The notes below the pieces were generated by a model. That model had not been told where the DNA came from, searched no databases, and was given only the letters and a program-made list of their open reading frames with translations. From Flavobacteriales bacterium (GTDB lineage: Bacteria; Bacteroidota; Bacteroidia; Flavobacteriales_D; Crocinitomicaceae): 64,000 nt of DNA. Numbering within the stretch: the stretch's first letter is position 1; each line of letters opens with the position of its first letter. Positions 46,246 to 56,254 of the stretch are shown here, in pieces. Position numbers and translations under genes: made by a program. Location: the NCBI GenBank assembly GCA_018883325.1, contig VEQH01000003.1, positions 59,018 through 123,017 on the forward strand, read 5' to 3'.

Positions 46246-49068
46246 TTGAAAAAAGAAGATAAAAACGAGCAAAAAACAATCGATGTATACGGTGCAAGGG
46301 TTCATAATCTTAAAAATATTGACTTATCCATACCAAGAAATGAACTGATTGTCTTCACCGGATTAAGTGGTAGTGGTAAATCTTCACTTGCATTTGACAC
46401 AATTTTTGCAGAAGGACAAAGAAGATACATTGAAACCTTTTCAGCTTATGCTCGGCAATTTATTGGTGGATTAGAAAGACCTGACGTTGATAAAATTAAT
46501 GGTTTAAGCCCAGTTATTTCCATCGAACAAAAAACTGTCTCAAAATCACCACGATCTACAGTTGGAACAATAACTGAATTGTACGATTTTCTGCGTTTGT
46601 TATTCGCACGTGCTGCAACAGCCTATTCTTACGAAACAAACGAACCGATGATTAAATATTCCGATGATGGAATTGTTGAACTTATTCAAAAAGAATTTAA
46701 AGGAAAAAAAATAGCTTTTTTAGCTCCAAAAATTAAAGGACGAAAAGGGCACTACCGAGAATTATTTGAGCAAATTTTAAAAAATGGTTTCACTAAAGTT
46801 CGTGTAGATGGAGTCATTCAAGACATTACCAAAGGGATGAAACTTGATCGCTACAAAATCCATGATATTGAAATTGTTATAGACCGTTTAACCACAGATG
46901 GCGTTGACACAAAAAGAATTTATGATTCTGTTGTAACAGCTATGAAAATTGGTGAATCAATCATGATGATTTCAGATTTAGATTCCGGTTATACACGCAC
47001 TTACAGTCGCTTTTTGATGTGTCCTTCAACAGGAATTAGTTACCCTGAGCCTGAACCAAATTTGTTCTCATTCAACTCGCCGTATGGTGCTTGTTCAACT
47101 TGTAACGGTTTAGGGGAAGTCACTGAGGCCGACATAAATAAAATAATTCCTGACTCAAATAAATCCATCAAGCAAGGTGGACTAATTCCACTTGGTGATT
47201 ACAAAAAAACTTGGATTTTTGACAAATTAGAATCTCTTCTTACAAATAATGGCTATTCAATCACAACACCAATCACAGAAATTGACACTGAAGTTTTAAA
47301 TACCATTCTTTATGGAAATGAAGATATGGAGATTGCATTAAACAACAATTACATTGTTCGTTTTGAAGGAATTATAAATTTTATTTCACGTCATTCTGAT
47401 GACAGTAGCGCTGCAATTCAACGTTGGGCTCAAAGTTTCATGAATAAAGTTACTTGCCCATCGTGTAATGGCAGTCGATTAAAAAAAGAAGCTTTGTTTT
47501 TCAAAATTGGCGACAAAAACATTGGTGATTTAGCTGGAATGGATTTAATGGTATTATCTCAATGGTTTAGCAAAATTGAAGATTTATTGAACCCAGAAAG
47601 AAAGGTAATTGCAACTGAAATAATCAAAGAAATTCGTTCAAGGTTAGGTTTTATTCTTGAGGTTGGATTGGATTATTTAACCTTAAATCGCTCTTCAAAA
47701 AGTCTTTCTGGAGGAGAGGCACAACGTATTCGTTTGGCAACACAAATTGGAACAGAACTTCAAAATGTACTTTATATTTTAGATGAACCGTCTATCGGAC
47801 TTCATCAACGCGATAACACAAAACTCATTCAGTCATTGAAAAGATTACGCGATGCAGGAAATTCAGTTCTTGTTGTTGAACACGATAAGGAAATGATTGA
47901 AGCGGCTGATTTTGTGGTGGATATCGGTCCTGCAGCAGGTCGACATGGTGGTGAAATTGTAAGCGCTGGAACGTACAAGGAAATTCTTAAATCCAATTCA
48001 CTCACTTCAAAATACCTAAATGGTTCACTTTCCATTGAAATTCCGAAAAATAGAAGAAAAGGAAATGGAAAAAAATTAATTCTAAAAGGTGCAAATGGAC
48101 ATAACTTAAAAGATGTCACTTTGACAATTCCGTTGGGAACTTTGACATGTATCACAGGGGTTTCTGGAAGTGGAAAATCCTCGTTGATTAATCAAACTTT
48201 GTATCCGATTTTATTGAATGAATTACAAAATGGAATCAGGACACCTCTACCCTATTCTGAAATTAAAGGAATCGAACATTTAGACAAAGTAATTGAAATC
48301 GATCAAAGTCCAATTGGTAGAACACCACGCTCAAATCCAGTTACTTACACAAAAGTATTTGACGATATCCGTTCACTTTTTGCAACTTTACCCGAAGCTC
48401 AAATTCGTGGATATAAACCGGGAAGATTTTCTTTTAATGTGGCTGGAGGTAAATGTGAAACCTGCAATGGTGGCGGACTTCGCTTAATTGAAATGAATTT
48501 TTTACCTGACGTTTATGTAGAATGTGAAACTTGCAACGGTAAACGCTATAATAACGAAACGCTTGAAGTTCGATACAAAGGGAAATCAATTGCTGATGTG
48601 CTAAATATGACAATTGAGGAAGCAGTTATTTTCTTTGAACATCATCCAAAAATTCATCGCATTTTAGATACAATTAAAAGTGTAGGTTTAGGCTACATTA
48701 CACTTGGACAATCCTCAACGACGCTATCTGGAGGCGAGGCGCAACGAATAAAATTAGCAACAGAACTTTCAAAAAAAGCAACAGGCAAAACAATTTACAT
48801 TCTCGATGAACCTTCAACTGGACTGCATTTTGAGGATATTCGTTTACTTGTTGGCGTTATTCAACGTCTTGTTGATGAAGGAAATACAATGGTTGTAATT
48901 GAACATAATCTCGACATTGTGAAAGTGGCCGACCAAATAATTGATGTTGGAAAAGAAGGTGGAATGAAAGGTGGTCAAATCTTGTGTGAAGGAACTCCTG
49001 AAAAAATTGTCAAAGATTTTGCTGATAAATCATACACAGCACTTTATTTGAAACAAGAATTGACTTAA
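46246..49068 (+). CDS. uvrA: Excinuclease ABC subunit A
   Basis: This damage-recognition ATPase of nucleotide excision repair is cytoplasmic. The 940-residue protein has two ABC modules: Walker A GLSGSGKSS with signature LSGGEAQRIRLATQ, and GVSGSGKSS with LSGGEAQRIKLA. Zinc cysteines are in CSTCNGLGE, CPSCNGSRL and the paired CETCNGGGL / CETCNGKRY. Length is full. The start is a TTG at 46246 (MKKEDKNEQ), with a promoter upstream and no better ATG. It sits between the polysaccharide genes and trxA. Confidence 0.97.
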   Translation: MKKEDKNEQKTIDVYGARVHNLKNIDLSIPRNELIVFTGLSGSGKSSLAFDTIFAEGQRRYIETFSAYARQFIGGLERPDVDKINGLSPVISIEQKTVSKSPRSTVGTITELYDFLRLLFARAATAYSYETNEPMIKYSDDGIVELIQKEFKGKKIAFLAPKIKGRKGHYRELFEQILKNGFTKVRVDGVIQDITKGMKLDRYKIHDIEIVIDRLTTDGVDTKRIYDSVVTAMKIGESIMMISDLDSGYTRTYSRFLMCPSTGISYPEPEPNLFSFNSPYGACSTCNGLGEVTEADINKIIPDSNKSIKQGGLIPLGDYKKTWIFDKLESLLTNNGYSITTPITEIDTEVLNTILYGNEDMEIALNNNYIVRFEGIINFISRHSDDSSAAIQRWAQSFMNKVTCPSCNGSRLKKEALFFKIGDKNIGDLAGMDLMVLSQWFSKIEDLLNPERKVIATEIIKEIRSRLGFILEVGLDYLTLNRSSKSLSGGEAQRIRLATQIGTELQNVLYILDEPSIGLHQRDNTKLIQSLKRLRDAGNSVLVVEHDKEMIEAADFVVDIGPAAGRHGGEIVSAGTYKEILKSNSLTSKYLNGSLSIEIPKNRRKGNGKKLILKGANGHNLKDVTLTIPLGTLTCITGVSGSGKSSLINQTLYPILLNELQNGIRTPLPYSEIKGIEHLDKVIEIDQSPIGRTPRSNPVTYTKVFDDIRSLFATLPEAQIRGYKPGRFSFNVAGGKCETCNGGGLRLIEMNFLPDVYVECETCNGKRYNNETLEVRYKGKSIADVLNMTIEEAVIFFEHHPKIHRILDTIKSVGLGYITLGQSSTTLSGGEAQRIKLATELSKKATGKTIYILDEPSTGLHFEDIRLLVGVIQRLVDEGNTMVVIEHNLDIVKVADQIIDVGKEGGMKGGQILCEGTPEKIVKDFADKSYTALYLKQELT

Positions 49069-49174
49069 ATCGGACATTTTGACAAAAAATAACTTTTGGC
49101 TTTTAAATTGTTATTCGAAATTGAACTAATTTTAGACCCTAGTTAGGGAAGTATTAATTAAAAAATAAAATAAA

Positions 49175-49492
49175 ATGGCATTAGAAATCACAGATGCAAA
49201 CTTTGAAGAGTTAGTAATGAAATCAGATAAACCAGTAATGGTCGATTTTTGGGCTGAATGGTGTGGACCTTGTCGCATGATTGGACCAGTTGTTGAAGAA
49301 ATGGCAGGTGAATTTGACGGAAAAGCAGCAGTTGGTAAAGTAAATGTTGATATGAACTCAGGTGTTTCAGCACAATTTGGTGTTAGAAGTATTCCAACAA
49401 TTTTATTCATCAAAAATGGTGAAGTAGTTGACAAAGTGGTTGGAGCAGTTCCAAAATCAACTTTAACTTCTAAATTAGAAGCATTACTTTAA
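49175..49492 (+). CDS. trxA: Thioredoxin
   Basis: This small cytoplasmic dithiol reductase has 105 residues. The active site is WCGPC (Cys30, Cys33), with the buried Asp (VDFW) and cis-Pro (SIPTILFIKNGE) of the family. It is monocistronic with a strong terminator. The short leader holds a small hairpin CCCTA-GT-TAGGG at about 49137-49148 of unknown role. Confidence 0.97.
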   Translation: MALEITDANFEELVMKSDKPVMVDFWAEWCGPCRMIGPVVEEMAGEFDGKAAVGKVNVDMNSGVSAQFGVRSIPTILFIKNGEVVDKVVGAVPKSTLTSKLEALL

Positions 49493-49510
49493 TAGAATTT
49501 ATTTTTATCA

Positions 49511-49536
49511 AGCCGAGTTCGCTCGGCTTTTTTTTT
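49511..49536 (+). terminator. Strong intrinsic terminator of trxA
   Basis: AGCCGAG (49511-49517) and CTCGGCT (49522-49528) form a perfect stem around a TTCG tetraloop, followed by a run of nine T (49528-49536). Confidence 0.93.
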
Positions 49537-49543
49537 GCACCGC

Positions 49544-50245
49544 ATGGAAAACTTTTTTAGACGTTTAAAATACTACGGCATTGGCTTTGGGATAGGGCTA
49601 GTTTTTGTTGTTTTTTTCTTTGGAAACCGTGGATGCGCTTGGTATCCATCAAATAGAGTTAAAAATACAATATTCAACAAAATTTTAGTACTTTCAGAAA
49701 CTGAACTTGCGAACATTAAAAAAATCGGTCTCTCAAAAAAAGAGCTCATCATTTGTATCAACGAAGGCGATGTTGATTTCAAAAAAAGTAAGAAAAATAA
49801 CCGTTTTAAAGTTTACCATTTCGATTGCGAAACTCCAACAGGAAAAAAATTTCAATGTAATGTTACTTTAAATGAAGACAGTTTCGTTTCCGAAGTTCAA
49901 ATTGGAAATGAAAGCGGTTTTAAAGTCAAAAACACAAAGAAAGGATTAGGTAATATCATCTATTTTCCAAAAGAAAAAGATTTTGTTTTCATGGACACTA
50001 CGGACTTGATTTTATGCCAACAAGAAGCTATTAAACTTGTCAATGAAAACAAACTTTTTGATCAAATTAGAAAAACAGGGAAATTAAATTTTGAGAAATC
50101 AAATCTTGAAATTCAACCTAAACCTGAACATTGGATTCAATTTAGAGACAAGAAAAATAGATTAATTGAAGCAAATGCAATTTGGTACAAAGAAAAAATT
50201 CAAATTAATCGCTTCATTCTACCATTTAAAATAGACTGTGAGTAA
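49544..50245 (+). CDS. DUF4258-like membrane-anchored protein
   Basis: This 233-residue protein begins with a basic stretch (MENFFRRLKYYG) and one hydrophobic helix (about 14-30, ending FGNRGCAWYPSNRVK), so it is anchored in the membrane with most of it outside the cytoplasm. The next part (KILVLSETELANIKKIGLSKKELIICINEGDVDFKKSKKNN) has the DUF4258 pattern seen in similar Flavobacteriales proteins. The C-terminal half has no family I recognise. The ATG at 49544 is preferred to a TTG at 49535 within the trxA terminator's T-run. Function unknown. Confidence 0.7.
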   Translation: MENFFRRLKYYGIGFGIGLVFVVFFFGNRGCAWYPSNRVKNTIFNKILVLSETELANIKKIGLSKKELIICINEGDVDFKKSKKNNRFKVYHFDCETPTGKKFQCNVTLNEDSFVSEVQIGNESGFKVKNTKKGLGNIIYFPKEKDFVFMDTTDLILCQQEAIKLVNENKLFDQIRKTGKLNFEKSNLEIQPKPEHWIQFRDKKNRLIEANAIWYKEKIQINRFILPFKIDCE

Positions 50246-50311
50246 CTTTTAACTGGTTTTAAATGTTAATAATTTGAGTACTTACAGCGTTTTTTAAGCT
50301 ATCACTTTTTA

Positions 50312-50319
50312 TAATTTTG
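50312..50319 (+). promoter_or_regulatory. -7 box for lpxD, next to the ATG
   Basis: TAATTTTG fits TAnnTTTG and ends 4 bases before the lpxD ATG, so the lipid A operon mRNA may be leaderless. Confidence 0.45.
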
Positions 50320-50323
50320 AAAA

Positions 50324-51367
50324 ATGGAATTTTCAGCAGCGCAAATTGCGGATTTATTGAATGGAGAGGTCGTTGGAGATAGCTCTGTAACTGTAAATAC
50401 ACTAGCTAAAATCGAAGAAGGTCATGTCAATGCGCTTTCTTTTTTAGCAAATCCAAAATATGAAGAACATATTTATAAAACCAATTCTTCGATTTGTATT
50501 GTTAATGCAAGTTTTGAGCCTTCTCAACAACTTCCAGCTACATTAACTTTAATCAAAGTTGAAGATGCTTATGCTTGTTTTGCCAAATTACTTGAAATTT
50601 ACAATAATCTAAGTAAAAAAGCGCCAGTAATCGAGCAACCTTCGTTTATTGATGCTTCAGCAAAAATTGACTCCGACTTATATTTAGGTGCATTCGCATA
50701 CATCGGTAAAAATGCCGAAATTGGTAAAAATGTAGCAATTTATCCAAATTCCTATATTGGTGAAAATGTGATAATTGGAGACAATACAACAATTCATCCT
50801 GGTGTGAAAATCTACCAAGATTGTAAAGTTGGTGCAAATTGTATTATCCACGCTGGAGTTGTTATAGGTTCAGATGGTTTTGGATTTGCTCCAAACGAAA
50901 AAGGCGAATTTCAAAAAGTACCTCAAATCGGAAATGTTGTGATTGAAGACAGTGTTGAAATTGGTGCAAATACAACAATTGACCGTGCAACAATGGGTTC
51001 AACTTTTATTCGAAAAGGTGTGAAAATCGACAACTTATGTCAAATTGCACACAACGTTGAAGTTGGGAAAAATTCAGCAATGGCAGCACAAGTTGGAATT
51101 GCAGGTTCAGCAAAAATTGGCGAACGTGTGATGATTGGCGGTCAAGCAGGAATTAGTGGGCATTTGTACATTGTTGACGACACAAAAATCGTTGCTCAAT
51201 CTGGAATTCCATCCTCTGTGAAAAAAGCTGAAACCTTAATGGGCTCGCCAGGAATTCCTTTAGAGGATTTCAAAAAATCATATTTCGGATTTAGAAAACT
51301 TCCATTTTTATTAAATAAAGTTGCTGAATTAGAAGCTCAAATAAAAGAACTTACCCAAAATAAATAG
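50324..51367 (+). CDS. lpxD: UDP-3-O-acylglucosamine N-acyltransferase
   Basis: This enzyme of lipid A synthesis adds the second acyl chain to UDP-glucosamine in the cytoplasm. The 347-residue protein has an N-terminal uridine-binding domain (about 1-100), a left-handed beta-helix of hexapeptide repeats (about 105-300; for example [23 protein letters not shown]), the catalytic His243 in [10 protein letters not shown], and a C-terminal coiled helix. It is the first gene of an operon: lpxC/fabZ follows after 3 bases, then lpxA, rlmD-like and cinA. Confidence 0.96.
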   Translation: MEFSAAQIADLLNGEVVGDSSVTVNTLAKIEEGHVNALSFLANPKYEEHIYKTNSSICIVNASFEPSQQLPATLTLIKVEDAYACFAKLLEIYNNLSKKAPVIEQPSFIDASAKIDSDLYLGAFAYIGKNAEIGKNVAIYPNSYIGENVIIGDNTTIHPGVKIYQDCKVGANCIIHAGVVIGSDGFGFAPNEKGEFQKVPQIGNVVIEDSVEIGANTTIDRATMGSTFIRKGVKIDNLCQIAHNVEVGKNSAMAAQVGIAGSAKIGERVMIGGQAGISGHLYIVDDTKIVAQSGIPSSVKKAETLMGSPGIPLEDFKKSYFGFRKLPFLLNKVAELEAQIKELTQNK

Positions 51368-51370
51368 TGA

Positions 51371-52771
51371 ATGGCTGAAAAACAAAGAACGCTAAAATCA
51401 GAAATTAGCATCAGCGGTGTTGGATTACATACTGGCGAAAAAGTAAATGTTATTATTTGTCCTGCGCCAGAAAATCATGGTTACAAATTTCAACGTATTG
51501 ATTTACCTGAACAAACGATAATTAAAGCTGACGCCGACTTAGTTGTGGCAACAGACAGAGGTACAACTTTAGAATACAAAGGCGCAAGAGTTTATACAAC
51601 GGAACACATTCTTGCTTCACTTTACGGCTGTCAAGTTGACAATGCTTTAATAAAAATAGATGCTCCTGAAGTTCCAATTATGGATGGAAGTTCTAAATTA
51701 TTTGTTGATGCAATTTTAGCAACAGGCTTTGAAGACCAAGATGCTGAACGAGAATATTTTGAATTAAGCGAAAATATTCCTTGGGAAGATGCTGAAAAAG
51801 GAATCGAATTTTTAGCAATTCCTGATACAAACTTCCGTTTGACAGTGATGGTTGATTACAACTCTCCAATTCTTGGGACACAACACGCAAGCATGCACAA
51901 ATTGGAGGAATTTAATACCGATATAGCTGCTTGTAGAACCTTTGTTTTTCTTAGAGAATTAGAGTTTCTAGCTCAAAATAATTTAATAAAAGGTGGAGAT
52001 TTAGACAATGCGATTGTACTTGTTGACCGCTTAGATATTTCGCAAAGTGAATTAGATCGTTTGGCTAAATTGCTTGGAAAAGAAAATCTTAAAATTTCAA
52101 TTGATGGTTTAGGAGTTCTAAACAGTACAAAACTTCAATTTGAAAACGAACCGGCACGCCACAAATTATTGGATATCGTCGGTGATTTAGCTCTTGTTGG
52201 CAAACCAATCAAGGCTCATATTTTAGCAGCACGCCCCGGACATTCAGGCAATGTGCGTTTTGCGAAAGTTTTGAAAGAACAGATTAAAAAACAACAAAAC
52301 GCAGGACGTAAATTCGACTTAGAAAAAGAACCTCTTTACACGACAGTTGACATTGAAAAAATGTTGCCACACCGTTACCCATTTTTGATGGTGGACAAAA
52401 TCATGGAAATTCAAGAGGAATCAATCATTGGTATTAAAAACATAACAATGAATGAACCGATTTTCACTGGACATTTCCCTGGAAATCCTGTTTTTCCTGG
52501 CGTACTTCAAATTGAAGCGATGGCTCAAGTTGGAGGAATTTTTGCTTTGAGCAAAGTGGAAGATCCCCACCTCTACTCTACTTATTTTATGAAAATCAAC
52601 AATGTAAAATTCAAACAGAAAGTTGTTCCTGGTGATACTGTCGTTTTTGAATTAAACTTGATGTCACCGATTCGTAGAGGTTTGGTTGAAATGTCGGGAA
52701 AAGCTTACATCAATGGAAAAGTTGTTTGTGAAGCGGAAATGTTGGCTCAAGTAATTAAAGACAAGGTTTAA
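51371..52771 (+). CDS. lpxC/fabZ: LpxC-FabZ fusion: deacetylase and 3-hydroxyacyl-ACP dehydratase
   Basis: This bifunctional cytoplasmic protein of 466 residues is typical of Bacteroidota. The LpxC half (about 1-305) deacetylates UDP-3-O-acyl-GlcNAc, the committed lipid A step, with zinc ligand His79 in EHILAS and the HKLLDIVGDLAL segment supplying further ligands. The FabZ half (about 320-466) dehydrates 3-hydroxyacyl-ACP, with catalytic His334 in PHRYPFLMVD and GHFPGNPVFPGVLQIEAMAQ. The fusion links the enzyme drawing 3-hydroxyacyl chains into lipid A with the one drawing them into fatty acids. It starts 3 bases after lpxD and ends 1 base before lpxA. Confidence 0.97.
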   Translation: MAEKQRTLKSEISISGVGLHTGEKVNVIICPAPENHGYKFQRIDLPEQTIIKADADLVVATDRGTTLEYKGARVYTTEHILASLYGCQVDNALIKIDAPEVPIMDGSSKLFVDAILATGFEDQDAEREYFELSENIPWEDAEKGIEFLAIPDTNFRLTVMVDYNSPILGTQHASMHKLEEFNTDIAACRTFVFLRELEFLAQNNLIKGGDLDNAIVLVDRLDISQSELDRLAKLLGKENLKISIDGLGVLNSTKLQFENEPARHKLLDIVGDLALVGKPIKAHILAARPGHSGNVRFAKVLKEQIKKQQNAGRKFDLEKEPLYTTVDIEKMLPHRYPFLMVDKIMEIQEESIIGIKNITMNEPIFTGHFPGNPVFPGVLQIEAMAQVGGIFALSKVEDPHLYSTYFMKINNVKFKQKVVPGDTVVFELNLMSPIRRGLVEMSGKAYINGKVVCEAEMLAQVIKDKV

Positions 52772-52772
52772 A

Positions 52773-53549
52773 ATGATCAGTAATCTTTCTCAAATATCTG
52801 AAAAAGCTCAAATTGGAGCAAATGTTACTGTTCATTCATTTTCAACTATTTTTGAAGATGTTATAATTGGCGACAATACCGTAATTCATCCAAATGTTAC
52901 GATTTACCCAGGCACAAGAATTGGGACAAATTGTGAAATTTATCCGGGTGCTGTAATTGGAGTTATTCCACAAGATTTAAAATTTAATGGCGAATACACG
53001 ACTGTTGAAATTGGAAACAATACAATCATCAGAGAATGTGTAACGATCCACAGAGGAACAAACGATAAGTTGAAAACATCCATCGGAAACAATTGTCTAT
53101 TAATGACTTACGTTCATGTTGCACACGATTGTCAAATTGGAAATAATGTTGTTTTGGCAAGTTACACAGGACTTTCAGGACACGTTGTGATTGATGATTT
53201 TGCAATCTTAGAAGGAAAAGTTGCCGCTCAACAATTTGTTCACATCGGTAAACACGCTTTCATTGGCGGTGCTTCATTGGTGAGAAAAGATGTTCCTCCT
53301 TATATTAAAGCAGCTCGCGAACCACTTACATTTGCGGGTGTTAATTCCGTTGGATTAAGAAGAAGAGGTTACGCTGACGATGTTGTTCGAAAAATTGAAG
53401 ACGTTTACCGCATTTTATACGTTCAAAACAGCAATATTTCTAAAGGAATTGAAGCAGTAAAAGCAACTTTAGAAGAATGTGAATTGACAAAAGAAATCAT
53501 AAGTTTTATTGAAACTTCCGACAAAGGAATAATTCGCGGAATGATATGA
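52773..53549 (+). CDS. lpxA: UDP-N-acetylglucosamine acyltransferase
   Basis: This enzyme performs the first acylation of lipid A synthesis, in the cytoplasm. The 258-residue protein is a left-handed beta-helix of hexapeptide repeats (for example IIGDNTVIHPNVTIYPGTRIG) with catalytic His118 in YVHVAHDCQIG and the C-terminal helical region (GVNSVGLRRRGYADDVVRKIED). It follows lpxC/fabZ after one base and overlaps the methyltransferase gene by 4 bases (ATGA). The order lpxD-lpxC/fabZ-lpxA is the conserved Bacteroidota cluster. Confidence 0.96.
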   Translation: MISNLSQISEKAQIGANVTVHSFSTIFEDVIIGDNTVIHPNVTIYPGTRIGTNCEIYPGAVIGVIPQDLKFNGEYTTVEIGNNTIIRECVTIHRGTNDKLKTSIGNNCLLMTYVHVAHDCQIGNNVVLASYTGLSGHVVIDDFAILEGKVAAQQFVHIGKHAFIGGASLVRKDVPPYIKAAREPLTFAGVNSVGLRRRGYADDVVRKIEDVYRILYVQNSNISKGIEAVKATLEECELTKEIISFIETSDKGIIRGMI

Positions 53550-54979
53550 GCAGTATGCACAGAGGTCAAGAAATTGAACTTAAAATTACCGATTATGCTT
53601 TCGGAGGAAGAGGAATTGCAAAAATAGAAACAGAAAATGGCGCATTCGTTGTTTTCGTAGACAATACATTTCCGGGACAATTGGTTAAAGCAAAAATCGA
53701 TGTGAAACGTAAATCATTTGCTGAAGCCAAATTGGTTGAAATCCTTGAACGTTCACCCCTTGAAACCGAAACACAATACCAAGAAATATCTGGTGGTCCT
53801 TACATTCGAATTCCAGTAGAAACACAAGAAAAAGTAAAACAAGAATCAACAATTACTACTTTTTCACGCATTTCTGGAATCGACTTAGCTGATAAATTCG
53901 ATGCATTTATTTCATCACCAAATCACTATTTCTACCGCAATAAAATGGAATATAGTTTTTCTTCCATTGAACATTGCCTTGATACTGACACTGAAATTGA
54001 TGACGCATTCGCACTTGGTTTCAAACGACGTGGAACTTGGTGGAAAGTAGAAAGTTTAAACAAACCTTCTGGACTTTTCGATGAAGAATGGGAAACAAAA
54101 TTGAAAGAAATTCGAGTTTTCCTAAAAGCAACAGGACTTCCCGCTTGGCATCCACCTAAAAAAACAGGATTTTTCAGACATATTATTGTCCGAAAATCTT
54201 TCTTAACAAATGAGCTTTTAGTAAACCTTGTTACTTCATCTGAAGGGATTGAAAACTTTGATATTCAATCGTTTGCTAACCTATTAAAATCACTTTTCGG
54301 AAATCGAATTGCTGGTATACAACACACTGTAAATGATAATGTCGCTGACAGAGCAAAAATTGAAAATGGCGACAACAATCTCATTTTTGGTTCACCTTAT
54401 ATTGAGGAAGTTATTTCTGGTTTGACTTTTCAAATCAGTATGGAAAGCTTTTTTCAAACCAACCCAAAATGTGCTGAATTGTTGTATTCTAAAGCTTTGG
54501 ATTACGTTTTTGAAGAGGAAATTGACGCTGATAAAGTTGTGATGGATTTATTCTGTGGAACGGGAACAATCGGTCAATTATTATCCGGAAGAAAAAAAGA
54601 TGTACGCATCGTTGGTGTTGATATTGTGGAAGAAGCAATTGAAGACGCTAAGAAAAATGCAATCAAAAATAATACAGGAAATATTGAGTTTTACGCCGCT
54701 GACGTTGGAAAATTCCTTAAGCAGCATGATGAATTTAATGGTAAAATTGCAACGATTGTTTTAGATCCACCACGTGCAGGAATTGCACCGAAAACACTCT
54801 TAAAAGTTATTGATTTAGGAGCAAAACACATCGTTTATATTTCATGTAATCCATCAACACAAGCACGTGACGCGTCTACCTTAAAAGACCATGGTTATGA
54901 ATTGGAAAAATATTCATTAGTGGATCAATTTCCACATACAGGTCACATCGAATCTATTGCAAAATTCACTAAAAAATGA
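53546..54979 (+). CDS. rlmD: RlmD/TrmA-family RNA uracil-5 methyltransferase lacking Fe-S cysteines
   Basis: This SAM-dependent enzyme methylates uracil-5 in rRNA (RlmD/RlmC type). The 477-residue protein has an N-terminal TRAM domain (about 1-65), a central RNA-binding region, and the catalytic domain with MDLFCGTGTIGQLL, VLDPPRAGIAPKT, the nucleophile Cys in YISCNPST and the base Glu in FPHTGHIES. The family usually has a C-x5-CGGC cluster near residue 75 for a [4Fe-4S] centre; here the aligned stretch reads TQYQEISGGPYIRI with no cysteine, so the cluster appears lost. It overlaps lpxA and cinA by 4 bases each. The exact target is inferred. Confidence 0.87.
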   Translation: MSSMHRGQEIELKITDYAFGGRGIAKIETENGAFVVFVDNTFPGQLVKAKIDVKRKSFAEAKLVEILERSPLETETQYQEISGGPYIRIPVETQEKVKQESTITTFSRISGIDLADKFDAFISSPNHYFYRNKMEYSFSSIEHCLDTDTEIDDAFALGFKRRGTWWKVESLNKPSGLFDEEWETKLKEIRVFLKATGLPAWHPPKKTGFFRHIIVRKSFLTNELLVNLVTSSEGIENFDIQSFANLLKSLFGNRIAGIQHTVNDNVADRAKIENGDNNLIFGSPYIEEVISGLTFQISMESFFQTNPKCAELLYSKALDYVFEEEIDADKVVMDLFCGTGTIGQLLSGRKKDVRIVGVDIVEEAIEDAKKNAIKNNTGNIEFYAADVGKFLKQHDEFNGKIATIVLDPPRAGIAPKTLLKVIDLGAKHIVYISCNPSTQARDASTLKDHGYELEKYSLVDQFPHTGHIESIAKFTKK

Positions 54980-56214
54980 ATGTAGAAATCCTATCAATCG
55001 GCGATGAATTATTAATTGGACAAACCATCAACACAAATGCTTCTTGGTTAGGACAACAATTATCTTCAATTGGTGCTAGAATCGTTAAAACTGTTGCAGT
55101 TGCAGACACTTTAGAAGCAATTGTTAACGCTTTGGATGCAACTGAAAAAGATACAAATTGTGTAATTATCACTGGCGGATTAGGTCCAACAAAAGACGAT
55201 ATAACAAAACATACACTTTGTTCTTATTTCAATACAACTCTTGAAATTCACCAAGCGACTTTGGATAAAATTGAGGACTATTTTGCAAAAAGAAATCGTC
55301 CAATGTTAGAAACAAATCGGCAACAAGCTGCATTGCCGATAGATTGTACAATTCTCAACAATGCTTATGGCACTGCTGCCGGAATGTGGTTTGAGCAAAA
55401 AGGAAAAGTTTTCATCAGTTTGCCCGGTGTTCCTTATGAAATGAAAGGAATTATGGAAGAAGAAGCAATTCCAAGATTGAAAGAAAAATTCAGTTTAAAA
55501 TCAATTTATCACCGAACAGCATTAACACAAGGAATTGGTGAATCTTTCTTGGCAGAAATCATTAAAGATTGGGAAAATTCCATTCGCGACAGAGGCTTAG
55601 GTTTGGCTTATTTACCTTCTCCAGGATTAGTGAAACTAAGAATTACATCCTACAACGGAGCGGAAGATGCACAAATTATAGATAGCTATTTCGATGAATT
55701 ACAAACTTTAATTCCTGAGGCTTTATTTGGATTTGAAAACGACACGTTGCCTTCAATTGTAGGTAAATTATTGAAAGAGAAAAATTTAACAATTGGAACA
55801 GTAGAGAGTTGTACAACAGGCCTTCTTGCAAATCAAATTTGTTCGATTTCAGGTGCTTCCGATTATTTTCAAGGTTCGCTTTTGACTTACAGCAACAAAC
55901 TTAAAGTTAAAATGGCGCATGTTGCAGCTGAAAACATTATCAATTTTGGTGCTGTGAGCGAACAAGTTGCTCGAGAAATGGCTGAAGGAGGTAGAAAAAA
56001 TTTGGGTGTAGATGTTTGTATTTCTACAACTGGAGTTGCAGGTCCAACTGGAGGAACCGACGAAAAACCTGTTGGCTTAGTTTGGATTGCGATTGCATTA
56101 CCCAACAAAACAATTGCACGTAAATTTCAATTTGGTGATAACCGCGAACGCAATTTACAAATGACCGTTTGGAGCGCATTGAATTGGTTGCGTTTTGAAC
56201 TTCAAACAGCCTAA
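54976..56214 (+). CDS. cinA: CinA-family nicotinamide-nucleotide amidohydrolase
   Basis: This cytoplasmic protein of 412 residues has two domains: an N-terminal MoaB/MogA-like pyrophosphatase domain (about 1-170; ILSIGDELLIGQTINTNA, ITGGLGPTKDDITK) and a C-terminal PncC deamidase domain (about 255-412; GTVESCTTGLLANQICSISGASDYFQGSLLTYSN and STTGVAGPTGGTDEKPVGLVWIA). It recycles NMN and clears ADP-ribose-type by-products of NAD metabolism. It is the last gene of the lpx transcript by overlap (4 bases). Confidence 0.95.
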   Translation: MNVEILSIGDELLIGQTINTNASWLGQQLSSIGARIVKTVAVADTLEAIVNALDATEKDTNCVIITGGLGPTKDDITKHTLCSYFNTTLEIHQATLDKIEDYFAKRNRPMLETNRQQAALPIDCTILNNAYGTAAGMWFEQKGKVFISLPGVPYEMKGIMEEEAIPRLKEKFSLKSIYHRTALTQGIGESFLAEIIKDWENSIRDRGLGLAYLPSPGLVKLRITSYNGAEDAQIIDSYFDELQTLIPEALFGFENDTLPSIVGKLLKEKNLTIGTVESCTTGLLANQICSISGASDYFQGSLLTYSNKLKVKMAHVAAENIINFGAVSEQVAREMAEGGRKNLGVDVCISTTGVAGPTGGTDEKPVGLVWIAIALPNKTIARKFQFGDNRERNLQMTVWSALNWLRFELQTA

Positions 56215-56254
56215 ACGAATTTAAGAGCCTTTTTAAAATTCTTAGCACAAAAAA

